From Clostridium sp. (lineage in GTDB: Bacteria > Bacillota > Clostridia > Lachnospirales > Lachnospiraceae), in NCBI GenBank assembly GCA_021770825.1, contig JAETQD010000006.1, forward strand, positions 98,999 to 162,998: 64,000 bases of DNA, in the 5' to 3' direction. Within the stretch, counting starts at the first letter, position 1. The number at the start of each line of letters is the position of its first letter. Shown one piece after another: positions 43,308-51,586 of the stretch. The translations under genes and the position numbers were made by a program. The notes beneath the pieces are model-generated. The model did not search any database. It saw nothing but the letters and a program-made list of their open reading frames with translations, and was not told the DNA's origin.

Positions 43308-44144
43308 ATGAACTCATCATTAGAAAGATCCAGAAAAATCCGGACAGCCGGTACGTATGCATTCTTTATTATCGGCTCCATCATTATGATTTTCCCGTTT
43401 GTATGGATGTTCCTTACAAGCTTTAAGAGCGTAGAAGAGAGTATGATTATTCCTCCTACAATTCTCCCGGCCGCATGGCAGACCAAAAACTACACCGATG
43501 CAACCGCATCCCTGCCGTTTCTTGCACTGTATAAGAACACATTCTTAATGATCTTCTGGCGTGTGGTATGTGCAGTGGTGTTCTCCTCCATGGCAGGCTA
43601 TGCATTTGCAAAGCTGAATTTCAAGGGAAAGAATGTATTGTTCTCCCTGGTTTTAATCCAGATGATGCTTCCCTCCCAGATTTTCATTACACCGCAGTAT
43701 CAGATGCTTGCAAAGCTGGGTCTTACAAACTCCATCTTCGGCCTGGTATTCCCGGGTCTGGTAAGTGCTTTTGGTACCTTTTTCTTAAGACAGGCGTACA
43801 TGGGAATTCCCGATGAGATTTCCGAGGCCGCTTACCTGGATGGCTGCAACCAGTGGCAGGCGTTCGTAAAAGTAATGGCGCCCCTCACCAAGTCCTCCAT
43901 GGCAGCTCTGGCCGTATTCACAGCCGTGTTCGCATACGGAGACCTGATGTGGCCGTTGATCGTTAATACAGACCTGAACATGATGACACTTTCCTCCGGT
44001 CTTGCAACTTTAAGAGGACAGTTCAGCACCAACTTCCCGGTTATGATGGCAGGTTCCTTACTGGCCATGATTCCGATGGTAGTTCTGTATCTGTTCTTCC
44101 AGAAGCAGTTCATCGAAGGTGTTGCTATGACAGGCGGTAAATAA
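43308..44144 (+). CDS. Sugar ABC transporter permease (MsmG/MalG type)
   Basis: A 278-residue second permease with six segments. YAFFIIGSIIMIFPFVWMFL opens the membrane domain. The EAA loop is EISEAAYLDGCNQWQAF (about 168-184) and the protein ends KQFIEGVAMTGGK, the conserved MalG-type tail. It shares the operon ribosome-site style (AAAGGAGG). It forms the transport channel with the permease encoded just upstream and works with the ATPase gene 4.6 kb downstream. Confidence 0.94.
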   Translation: MNSSLERSRKIRTAGTYAFFIIGSIIMIFPFVWMFLTSFKSVEESMIIPPTILPAAWQTKNYTDATASLPFLALYKNTFLMIFWRVVCAVVFSSMAGYAFAKLNFKGKNVLFSLVLIQMMLPSQIFITPQYQMLAKLGLTNSIFGLVFPGLVSAFGTFFLRQAYMGIPDEISEAAYLDGCNQWQAFVKVMAPLTKSSMAALAVFTAVFAYGDLMWPLIVNTDLNMMTLSSGLATLRGQFSTNFPVMMAGSLLAMIPMVVLYLFFQKQFIEGVAMTGGK

Positions 44145-44164
44145 AAGATAGGAAATAAAAGCGT

Positions 44165-46360
44165 ATGGCAATCAGATATAATGCGGACAGCAAGACTTTT
44201 ATACTGGAAACGCAGGACAGCTCTTATCTGATGAAGGTCAGCAGATATGGAAATTTGCTGCACCTGTATTACGGTGATAAAATTTCTGATGAAAACCTGG
44301 ATTACCTGATTAAGGTTCATGACCGCGGCTTTTCACCGAATCCCAATGAGGCAGGCAACGACAGAACCTTTTCTCTGGACTACCTGGCTCAGGAGTATTC
44401 CACCGACGGAAAGGGAGACTACCGGATTCCCAGTATTGAAGTGGTCAACAAGGACGGAAGCCAGATTTTCTCCGGAAAATTCTCCGGCTATGAAATTTAT
44501 AAAGGAAAATATACGGTAAAAGGAATGCCCTCCCTGCGGATTGCCTCCGGCGATTCCGTGGAGACGCTGGAGATCCGGTTAAAAGACCGGGAGAGCAGTG
44601 TGGAGGTGATTCTCTGTTACAGTGTATTTGAAGAGAAAAATATCATCACCAGAACCGTCCGTCTTGTGAACGGAGGGAAGGAAGAGATCCGGTTAAAGAA
44701 GCTGATGTCCATGACCATGGACTTTAAGGATTCAGACTATGATCTCATCACCTTCGACGGAAGACATACCATGGAACGGGAATTCACACGGATTCCGGTC
44801 CAGTACGGAATCCACTCCATCGGCAGCGGACGGGGAACCTCCTCCCACCAGCACAATCCATTTATGATCGTGTGCGACAGGGGAGCAGGGGAGGACCATG
44901 GAAGATGCTACGGGTACTCTTTGGTTTACAGCGGAAACTTTGTGATGGAAGCGGAAAAGGACCAGTTTAAACAGCTTCGTGTCAACGCAGGAATCCATCC
45001 GGGACATTTCACTTTTTTGGTGGGCCCCGGAGAGGAATTCCAGGCACCGGAGATCGTTTTAGCCTACTCCGGAAGCGGCTTTGCAAGGCTTTCCCACCTG
45101 TATCATGATGTGTATCGCCAGAACATGTGCCGGTCTCCCTTCACAAAAAAAGCCAGACCAGTACTTATCAATAGCTGGGAAGCTGCCTACTTTGACTTTG
45201 ACGATGAAAAGCTCATAAGCATTGCCAGAGAGGCTGTGGACATGGGTGTGGACCTGTTTGTTCTGGATGACGGATGGTTTGGAAAGCGGAACGATGACAA
45301 TTCCGGCCTTGGAGACTGGGAGGCCAACCGGACCAAGCTTAAAAACGGAATTTCCGGCTTGTCGGAGGAAATCCATAAGCTGGGACTGAAGTTCGGTATC
45401 TGGATTGAGCCGGAGATGGTTTCTGAGGACAGTGACCTTTACAGGGAACATCCCGACTGGTGCTTAAAGGTGCCGGGACGGCCCATGACAAGGGGACGGA
45501 ACCAGCTTGTACTGGATTTGTCCAGACGGGATGTCTGTGATTACCTGATTACGGCGATCAACGGAATCCTTTCCGAGGCGCAGATCGAGTACGTGAAGTG
45601 GGACATGAACCGCAGCATCACCGATGTGTGGTCCGGACTTCTTCCGGCTGACAGGCAGAGAGAGGTTTCCCACCGGTATATCCTGGGGCTCTACTACATC
45701 ATGGACGAAGTGATTTTAAAGCATCCGGAGGTGATCTTCTGCGGCTGCTCCGGCGGAGGCGGAAGATACGATGCGGCCATGCTTTACTACCAGCCGCAGA
45801 TCTGGTGCAGTGACAATACGGATGCCAAGAGCCGGCTGAAAATCCAGTACGGAACTTCCTTTGGATATCCCGTCAATATGATGGAATCCCATGTTTCCGT
45901 GTGTCCCAACCATCAGACAGGAAGAATTACCCCCATCGGCACAAGAGGAATTGTGGCCATGGACGGAATTTTAGGATATGAGCTGGATTCAACCAAATTG
46001 AGTGCAGAAGAAAAGAAAGTCTGCAAGGAGCAGATCAGATTCTATAAAAGGAATTACAGGCTCATTGCAGAAGGTGATTATTACAGGCTGACCAGTCCCT
46101 ATGAAAATAAGAATTTCACGGCCTGGCAGCATGTTTCAAAAGACAGGCGGAAATCCCTGGTAAGCCTGGTGCTGACCGACAAGGAATGCAACGATGCCCA
46201 GAGATACTTAAAATTAAAGGGTCTCGAGCGGGAGGCAACATACAGGATTGAGGGGCAGAAAGGCAGGTATTCCGGCGCGCTCCTCATGAATGCAGGAATT
46301 CCGGTTCCTTTTGAGCTGAACGAGTATGAAGGCGTACAGTTTATATTAAAGATGGTATGA
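44165..46360 (+). CDS. Alpha-galactosidase, GH36
   Basis: Hydrolyses terminal alpha-1,6-galactose from raffinose, melibiose or stachyose in the cytoplasm. The 731-residue protein has the N-terminal beta-sandwich, the (beta/alpha)8 core starting near WEAAYFDFDDEKL, the nucleophile D480 in YVKWDMNR and acid/base D550 in WCSDNTDA. DDGWFGKRNDD and GIWIEPEMVS, also seen, are GH36 hallmarks. There is no signal peptide. It starts 20 nt after the second permease, with only a weak ribosome site (ATAGGAAA). Together with the transporter and the amylosucrase-like GH13 enzyme it can process raffinose-type sugars down to sucrose units. Confidence 0.95.
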   Translation: MAIRYNADSKTFILETQDSSYLMKVSRYGNLLHLYYGDKISDENLDYLIKVHDRGFSPNPNEAGNDRTFSLDYLAQEYSTDGKGDYRIPSIEVVNKDGSQIFSGKFSGYEIYKGKYTVKGMPSLRIASGDSVETLEIRLKDRESSVEVILCYSVFEEKNIITRTVRLVNGGKEEIRLKKLMSMTMDFKDSDYDLITFDGRHTMEREFTRIPVQYGIHSIGSGRGTSSHQHNPFMIVCDRGAGEDHGRCYGYSLVYSGNFVMEAEKDQFKQLRVNAGIHPGHFTFLVGPGEEFQAPEIVLAYSGSGFARLSHLYHDVYRQNMCRSPFTKKARPVLINSWEAAYFDFDDEKLISIAREAVDMGVDLFVLDDGWFGKRNDDNSGLGDWEANRTKLKNGISGLSEEIHKLGLKFGIWIEPEMVSEDSDLYREHPDWCLKVPGRPMTRGRNQLVLDLSRRDVCDYLITAINGILSEAQIEYVKWDMNRSITDVWSGLLPADRQREVSHRYILGLYYIMDEVILKHPEVIFCGCSGGGGRYDAAMLYYQPQIWCSDNTDAKSRLKIQYGTSFGYPVNMMESHVSVCPNHQTGRITPIGTRGIVAMDGILGYELDSTKLSAEEKKVCKEQIRFYKRNYRLIAEGDYYRLTSPYENKNFTAWQHVSKDRRKSLVSLVLTDKECNDAQRYLKLKGLEREATYRIEGQKGRYSGALLMNAGIPVPFELNEYEGVQFILKMV

Positions 46361-46387
46361 TTTTTTTAAAATTCCATGAGGTGAGAT

Positions 46388-46858
46388 ATGAGAGATGTTG
46401 TTTTTGAATGGTATATTCCATATGTTCCGGATAAGAAGAAGCAGCTCATAAAGGCTGTCACGATTTCAGCGGCCATTGTATTTTTTATTGATGCCATCTT
46501 CTTCGCAGCGGGAATGCTGTTCCTTTCCATTGCTCTGGCAGTGACCGGATTCTTTGTGTTCCGGAGCTGGAACTTTGAATATGAGTATGTGTATGTGAAC
46601 GGGGATTTCACGGTATCAAAAATCATCCGCAAGTCAAAACGCAAGGACGTGTATCATGTGTTCCGGGTGGATATGGAGGACTTCGTGAAGGGCCGGGCCC
46701 AGGCAGACGGGAGAACAACGGTGGATTTAACCTCCGGACGCCCCAATGTGCCGGTCTATACCATCAAAGCAAAAGGCCAGGCAGTATATATCGAACCATC
46801 AGAGGAATTTGTGGAAGAAATGAAAAAATATTATCATGCCCAATCGTATCATGGATAA
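46388..46858 (+). CDS. Small membrane protein of unknown function (DUF6106-like)
   Basis: A 156-residue protein with two adjacent membrane segments (about 23-60: VTISAAIVFFIDAIFFAAG and MLFLSIALAVTGFFVF) and a C-terminal cytosolic beta-rich part (about 65-150) with YEYVYVNGDFTV and a late VYIEPSEEF. From memory it fits the DUF6106 family; I would not assign a function. TGAGGTGAG precedes its ATG. It lies inside the alpha-galactoside operon, 27 nt after the alpha-galactosidase, and its end overlaps the possible starts of the GH13 gene. Confidence 0.7.
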   Translation: MRDVVFEWYIPYVPDKKKQLIKAVTISAAIVFFIDAIFFAAGMLFLSIALAVTGFFVFRSWNFEYEYVYVNGDFTVSKIIRKSKRKDVYHVFRVDMEDFVKGRAQADGRTTVDLTSGRPNVPVYTIKAKGQAVYIEPSEEFVEEMKKYYHAQSYHG

Positions 46859-48713
46859 ACGGACGGTGTTAAAAATGGCTGAAAAAACCTTATTTCAAAA
46901 AAGACTGGAAAAACATTATGATGAACTGAAATGGCTTTACTGCGAGCTCTATGAGGGAGGAATGGAACGGTTCCTGGAACTCTGTGAAGGCTTAAAGGCC
47001 AGATTTGAGGAACGGCCGGAGGATTTAAAGGCGCTCGATGAAAAAAGAGAGGCAGATCCCGGCTGGTACAAGAAAAACGACATGTCCGGCATGATGATGT
47101 ACGTGGATGCCTTTGCCGGAACTTTAAAGGGTGTGGAAAAGAAGCTTGGCTATATTGAGGACTGCGGTGTGAATTACATCCACCTGATGCCCCTTCTGGA
47201 CTCTCCTGCAGTGAAAAATGACGGCGGGTATGCAGTATCGGATTTTACAAAGGTGAAGCCGGAGTTAGGCACCATGGAGGACCTGGCGGGACTGGCCAGG
47301 GAGTGCCATAAGAGGAACATAAACCTCTGCCTGGACTTCGTCATGAACCATACTTCTGAGGAGCACCAATGGGCCAAGCGTGCAAGAAAAGGAGAGAAGG
47401 AATACCAGGACCGGTACTTCTTCTATGATACCTATGACATCCCGGCCCGGTTTGAGGAGACCTGCCCCCAGGTATTCCCCACAACGGCTCCCGGAAATTT
47501 TACATGGCTGGAAGATACAAAAAAATTTGTGATGACCACCTTTTACCCGTACCAGTGGGACTTAAATTACCAGAATCCGCTGGTCTTCAACACTATGGTG
47601 GACTGTCTTTTGAACCTTACCAACAAGGGCATTGACATCATCCGCATTGATGCGGTGCCCTACATCTGGAAACGGCTTGGAACCAACTGCAGAAATCTTC
47701 CGGAGGTACATAATATTGTCCGTATGATGCGGATGATTTGCGAGATTGTGTGTCCCGGAGTTCTGCTCCTTGGGGAGGTTGTGATGGAGCCGGCCAAGGT
47801 GGTTCCCTATTTCGGAACCGTGGAGAAGCCTGAGTGCCATATGCTCTACAATGTAACAACCATGGCAACCACATGGCATACGGTGGCCACCAAGGATGTA
47901 TCCCTGTTAAAGCGCCAGATGGAGATCGTGAGCAGCCTGCCGAGAGAGTACGTGTTCTTAAACTATTTAAGATGCCACGACGACATCGGCTGGGGGCTGG
48001 AGTATGACTGGCTGAGGAATCAGATGATCGACGAAGTGGCCCATAAGAAGTTTTTAAACAGCTATTTTACGGGCGGATGCTTTGATTCTGAATCCAGAGG
48101 CGAGCTGTATAACGATGACCCCACATCCGGCGACGCAAGGCTCTGCGGAACCACCGCTTCCCTCTGCGGAGTGGAGACGGCTCTTAAGAGAAACGATGAG
48201 GAAGGTTTGAAACGGTCGGTGGCCTGTGATCTGATGCTTCACGGCTACATGCTGACCCAGTCCGGGATCCCTATGATTTACAGCGGGGATGAGATTGGCC
48301 AGTTAAATGACTATGGATACAAAGAGGTGGAACGGAAAGCAGATGATTCCCGGTACGTGCACAGAGGCGCCTTTGACTGGGAGAAGGCCAGACTCCGCAG
48401 GGAGGAGGGCACAGTCCAGAGGACGCTCTTTGAGGGAATCAAAAAGCTTTCGGATATCAGAAAGACCCGCAAGGTATTTTTAAACGAGGCGGCGGTATCC
48501 ACCAGGGAAACCTACGATTCTTCGGTCCTGTGTCTGGTAAGAGAGCTGGACGGAGAAAAGCTGGTGGCGCTGTTCAATTTTGCCCCCTGGGGCAGGACAG
48601 CCTGGATTAACGAGGACGGCATGTACCATGATCTGCTGTCCGATGAAAGGCTGGAAGCAAAAGGAGTGCCGATGCCGCCTTATGCAGTGCGGTGGATGGT
48701 AAAGGAGTCATAG
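46836..48713 (+). CDS. Amylosucrase-like GH13 glycoside hydrolase
   Basis: A GH13 protein of up to 625 residues with the amylosucrase (GH13_4) layout: a helical N-terminus (FQKRLEKHYDELKWLYCELYEGG) before the barrel, MMMYVDAFAGTL, D272 as nucleophile (IRIDAVPYIWK), E314 as acid/base (GEVVME) and H381-D382 (RCHDD). Amylosucrase splits sucrose, transferring glucose to glucan or releasing it; sucrose phosphorylase- or trehalose-like activity is the alternative. Three in-frame ATGs (46836, 46851, 46875) have no clear ribosome site. The first two overlap the preceding gene, so coupled translation is likely and the exact start is uncertain. Confidence 0.83.
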   Translation: MPNRIMDKRTVLKMAEKTLFQKRLEKHYDELKWLYCELYEGGMERFLELCEGLKARFEERPEDLKALDEKREADPGWYKKNDMSGMMMYVDAFAGTLKGVEKKLGYIEDCGVNYIHLMPLLDSPAVKNDGGYAVSDFTKVKPELGTMEDLAGLARECHKRNINLCLDFVMNHTSEEHQWAKRARKGEKEYQDRYFFYDTYDIPARFEETCPQVFPTTAPGNFTWLEDTKKFVMTTFYPYQWDLNYQNPLVFNTMVDCLLNLTNKGIDIIRIDAVPYIWKRLGTNCRNLPEVHNIVRMMRMICEIVCPGVLLLGEVVMEPAKVVPYFGTVEKPECHMLYNVTTMATTWHTVATKDVSLLKRQMEIVSSLPREYVFLNYLRCHDDIGWGLEYDWLRNQMIDEVAHKKFLNSYFTGGCFDSESRGELYNDDPTSGDARLCGTTASLCGVETALKRNDEEGLKRSVACDLMLHGYMLTQSGIPMIYSGDEIGQLNDYGYKEVERKADDSRYVHRGAFDWEKARLRREEGTVQRTLFEGIKKLSDIRKTRKVFLNEAAVSTRETYDSSVLCLVRELDGEKLVALFNFAPWGRTAWINEDGMYHDLLSDERLEAKGVPMPPYAVRWMVKES

Positions 48714-48768
48714 ACAAATCAATTGAAAATCAGATGTGCGGAGCGTACGCACAGAATGGAGGAAAGAT

Positions 48769-49881
48769 ATGGCAAGTGTTCAGTTAAAGCATGTATGCAA
48801 AAAGTATCCCAACGGTTTTGAGGCCGTTAAGGATTTTAACCTGGATATTCAGGACAAAGAGTTTATCATTTTCGTAGGACCGTCCGGCTGCGGTAAGTCC
48901 ACCACACTCCGTATGGTTGCCGGTCTTGAGGACATCTCCTCCGGTGAATTAATCATCGACGGCAAGGTAATGAACGATGTGGAGCCCAAGGACAGAGATA
49001 TCGCAATGGTATTCCAGAGCTATGCTCTGTATCCCCACATGAGCGTATACGACAACATGGCCTTCTCCTTAAAGCTTAAAAAGGTTCCGAAGGACGAGAT
49101 CGATAAAAAGGTCCGCGATGCAGCCAGAATCCTGGATCTGGAGCACCTGCTTGACAGAAAGCCCAGAGCTCTTTCCGGCGGTCAGAGACAGCGTGTGGCC
49201 ATGGGCCGCGCCATCGTAAGAAGTCCCAAGGTATTCTTAATGGATGAGCCGCTTTCCAACCTGGATGCCAAGTTAAGAGGCCAGATGCGTGTGGAGATTT
49301 CCAAGCTTCACCAGAGACTGGGCAGCACCATCATCTACGTAACCCATGACCAGACTGAGGCCATGACCCTGGGAACCAGAATCGTCGTTATGAAGGACGG
49401 CGTGGTTCAGCAGATCGATACCCCCCAGAACCTTTATGATCATCCGTGCAACAAGTTCGTTGCAGGCTTCATCGGTTCCCCGCAGATGAACATGATCACT
49501 GCCGATGCCGTGGAGGAAAACGGCGAAGTGATTCTTAAATTTGCAGGCCAGAGCATTGCCCTCAACGCAAACCGCGCCAAAGCCTTAAAGGACGGCGGCT
49601 ATATCGGAAAGAAAGTGGTTCTTGGAATCCGTCCGGAGGATATCCATGACAGCGAGGAAGATCTTAAGAAGTTTGCCAAGTCTTCCTTTGAGGCTGAGAT
49701 TAAGGTATATGAGATGCTGGGCGCTTCCACTCTTCTTTACTTCAACATCGAAGAGACCGGCTGGGTGGCATCCGTAGACGCGAAGACAAAAGCCAGAACA
49801 GGCGATACGGTCCGCTTCGCAATGGATACCGATAAGATTCACATTTTCGATCACGAGACCGAAAGAACCATCGTGGATTAA
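48769..49881 (+). CDS. msmK: Sugar ABC transporter ATP-binding protein (MsmK/UgpC type)
   Basis: A 370-residue ATPase. Walker A GPSGCGKST is at 37-45, the Q-loop AMVFQSYALYPHMSVYDN follows, the signature is LSGGQRQRVAMGRAIV, Walker B is VFLMDEPLSNLDA, and the switch histidine is in YVTHDQTEAMTLG. A C-terminal TOBE/regulatory domain (about 240-370) typical of CUT1 transporters follows and could dock PTS or regulator proteins. ATG 48769 is preferred because ATGGAGGAAAG precedes it. It is the last gene of the operon; such ATPases often serve several sugar transporters. A strong terminator follows. Confidence 0.94.
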   Translation: MASVQLKHVCKKYPNGFEAVKDFNLDIQDKEFIIFVGPSGCGKSTTLRMVAGLEDISSGELIIDGKVMNDVEPKDRDIAMVFQSYALYPHMSVYDNMAFSLKLKKVPKDEIDKKVRDAARILDLEHLLDRKPRALSGGQRQRVAMGRAIVRSPKVFLMDEPLSNLDAKLRGQMRVEISKLHQRLGSTIIYVTHDQTEAMTLGTRIVVMKDGVVQQIDTPQNLYDHPCNKFVAGFIGSPQMNMITADAVEENGEVILKFAGQSIALNANRAKALKDGGYIGKKVVLGIRPEDIHDSEEDLKKFAKSSFEAEIKVYEMLGASTLLYFNIEETGWVASVDAKTKARTGDTVRFAMDTDKIHIFDHETERTIVD

Positions 49882-49902
49882 AAATATGACATAAGTCCTC
49901 CC

Positions 49903-49952
49903 AAAGGAGACTTAAGCTTCCCTTGACGGCGAAGTTTGGGTCTCCTTTTTTT
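49903..49952 (+). terminator. Terminator of the alpha-galactoside operon
   Basis: AAAGGAGACTTAAGCTTC (49903-49920) pairs imperfectly with GAAGTTTGGGTCTCCTTT (49931-49948), followed by more T's. Confidence 0.8.
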
Positions 49953-50020
49953 ACAGAATTCTGTGCCGGGAAAAGAACTGGCGCATAGGTTATTATTATA
50001 AACCGAAAGGAGAAACACGT

Positions 50021-50242
50021 ATGGTTTGTAATAATCAGGCTGGCTTTTTCGCCGGGACGTCCGCACCGCTTCCTGCGTCCGGCTGCGCGGGAGAATTTCC
50101 CGGCGCCCGGTATCCGGTGGGCATGGGATATGTTCCCATGCAGCCCTGGGAAACGCCGTATCCGCTAAACAGGGCTCTGATGGCAGGGACCATTTTCCCG
50201 TCCCTGGATTATCCGTTTGTTGTGGGGAGGTGCAGGAGATGA
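50021..50242 (+). CDS. cotJA: Spore coat associated protein CotJA
   Basis: A 73-residue spore coat protein. The C-terminal half reads MGYVPMQPWETPY, then RALMAGTIFPSLDYPF and VVGRC, which is the CotJA signature; the N-terminal part is variable. In Bacillus the cotJABC operon is sigma-E-dependent and its products form part of the inner coat. ATG 50021 follows AAAGGAG. Its stop overlaps the cotJB start by four nt (ATGA). No clear sigma-E promoter could be picked out by eye in the 140 nt upstream. Confidence 0.9.
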   Translation: MVCNNQAGFFAGTSAPLPASGCAGEFPGARYPVGMGYVPMQPWETPYPLNRALMAGTIFPSLDYPFVVGRCRR

Positions 50243-50601
50243 TGAATATGAACTGTGGTATGGCGCCGCAGAATATGCAGCCCGGCATGGGCTGCGGCAT
50301 GCAGCCGGGAAGCTGCCCCGTAAGAATGGGAATGATGCAAAATCCCGGGGGCCAGGATACCAGGTGTATGTTAAGACGCCAGATCGACGAGGCAAGCTTT
50401 GCCATGGACGATGCCCACTTATTCCTGGACACCCACCCGGACGATGCCGCGGCCTTTCAGTATTTTAAGAACGCTGTGGCCTTAAGGCAGAATGTGGTGG
50501 ATGCCTATGAGCGTCAGTTCGGCCCCATCCAGGTGGAAGACGCCGTAGGGAATACCTGGAACTGGGTGACAGAAAAATGGCCGTGGGAAGGAGACTGCTA
50601 G
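50239..50601 (+). CDS. cotJB: Spore coat protein CotJB
   Basis: A 120-residue coat protein. The first ~35 residues are a Met/Gly/Cys-rich stretch (MMNMNCGMAPQNMQPGMGCG), not usual in Bacillus CotJB. The rest carries the CotJB core: LRRQIDEASFAMDDAHLFLDT, HPDDAAAFQYF and YERQFGPI, ending WNWVTEKWPWEG. ATG 50239 overlaps the cotJA stop and has GGGGAGG 8 nt upstream; a GTG at 50230 is possible. The Met-rich head could bind metal, which would suit the neighbouring manganese-catalase-like CotJC, but that is a guess. Confidence 0.9.
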   Translation: MMNMNCGMAPQNMQPGMGCGMQPGSCPVRMGMMQNPGGQDTRCMLRRQIDEASFAMDDAHLFLDTHPDDAAAFQYFKNAVALRQNVVDAYERQFGPIQVEDAVGNTWNWVTEKWPWEGDC

Positions 50602-50602
50602 G

Positions 50603-51241
50603 ATGTGGAGATATGAGAAGCGATTGCAATATCCGGTAAACATTAAGGAACCAAATGCACAGATGGCGCAGTTTATATTAAGCCAATACGGCGGCCCCGA
50701 CGGTGAGATGGGCGCTTCCATGCGCTATCTGGCCCAGCGCTATACCATGCCCTTCGGTGAGCAGAAGGCAGTGCTCACTGACATTGCCACAGAGGAGCTG
50801 GGGCACATGGAGATCATTGCAGCCATTGTCCACCAGCTCACCAGGGGCCTTTCCGCCGATGAGCTGGTAGAACAGGGCTTTGGCCCCTATTATATTGATC
50901 ACACGGCCGCCATCTGGCCCCAGTCAGCCGGAGGAGTGCCCTTCAGCTCCACGGAATTCCAGTCCAAGGGCGATCCCATTACCGATCTTTTTGAAGACCT
51001 TGCAGCAGAGCAAAAAGCCAGAAGCACCTACGACAACATTCTGCGCGTCGTGAAGGATCCGGAGGTATGTGACCCCATCCGGTTCTTAAGAAAGAGAGAA
51101 ATCATACATTTCCAGCGGTTTGGTGAGGCGCTGACCGGACTTCAGGACCGTCTGGACAGAAGAAATTTCTATGCCTTCAATGTGAGCTTTGACAAGATGC
51201 CGGACCGCCCGGATACGGGAAGCTGCGGCTGTGCGGACTGA
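50603..51241 (+). CDS. cotJC: Spore coat protein CotJC, manganese catalase family
   Basis: A 212-residue member of the non-haem manganese catalase family found in spore coats. Carboxylate and histidine ligands sit in helices: QYGGPDGEMGASMRYLAQRY near the N-terminus, TDIATEELGHMEIIAAIVHQL (about 56-75, E-x2-H), and RKREIIHFQRFGEAL in the C-terminal half (E-x2-H). It should destroy peroxide or serve a structural role in the coat. It starts one nt after the cotJB stop. A good terminator follows. Confidence 0.93.
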   Translation: MWRYEKRLQYPVNIKEPNAQMAQFILSQYGGPDGEMGASMRYLAQRYTMPFGEQKAVLTDIATEELGHMEIIAAIVHQLTRGLSADELVEQGFGPYYIDHTAAIWPQSAGGVPFSSTEFQSKGDPITDLFEDLAAEQKARSTYDNILRVVKDPEVCDPIRFLRKREIIHFQRFGEALTGLQDRLDRRNFYAFNVSFDKMPDRPDTGSCGCAD

Positions 51242-51255
51242 TGCATAGAAGATAG

Positions 51256-51304
51256 AAAAAAGCCTGGTATCTGCTGTTTTAAACACAGATATCAGGCTTT
51301 TTGG
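51256..51304. terminator. Terminator after cotJC
   Basis: AGCCTGGTATCTG (51261-51273) pairs with CAGATATCAGGCT (51286-51298), one wobble, with A's before and T's after, so it serves both convergent genes. Confidence 0.85.
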
Positions 51305-51343
51305 CATCAGTCTGAAAGCGAAACCGCTTTAGTTACCGCTGCC

Positions 51344-51517
51344 TCAGGACATCTTATAGTGGAAGGAATCACAGTCGGTACATTCCTTCTGGGTCGGATT
51401 CTGCTCATGGGTTCCCACATGGATTCTTTCTAAGGTGCAGTAATCCACGGTTCCCGCATGGTGTACGCAGTTGTGAATGGAGCACTGGATGCAGTCGTTC
51501 TTTCCCTGGTTCATCAT
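51344..51517 (-). CDS. DUF1540 mini-protein
   Basis: A 57-residue cysteine-rich protein: MMNQGKNDCIQCSIHNCVHH, then YCTLERIHVGTH and CTDCDSF. The six cysteines and several histidines match the DUF1540 family, small likely zinc-binding proteins that are common in sporulating Firmicutes and have no assigned function that I know. AGGTGG lies 9 nt before ATG 51517; the next ATG, 3 nt further in, is possible. It converges on cotJABC, and a sporulation role is conceivable but not shown. Confidence 0.82.
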   Translation of the reverse strand: MMNQGKNDCIQCSIHNCVHHAGTVDYCTLERIHVGTHEQNPTQKECTDCDSFHYKMS

Positions 51518-51586
51518 ATTCTCACCACCTTTTTTTCTGTGATGGTTTTAGTATGTCCCGAAACAGAGAAATGATAATGGAAGAAT

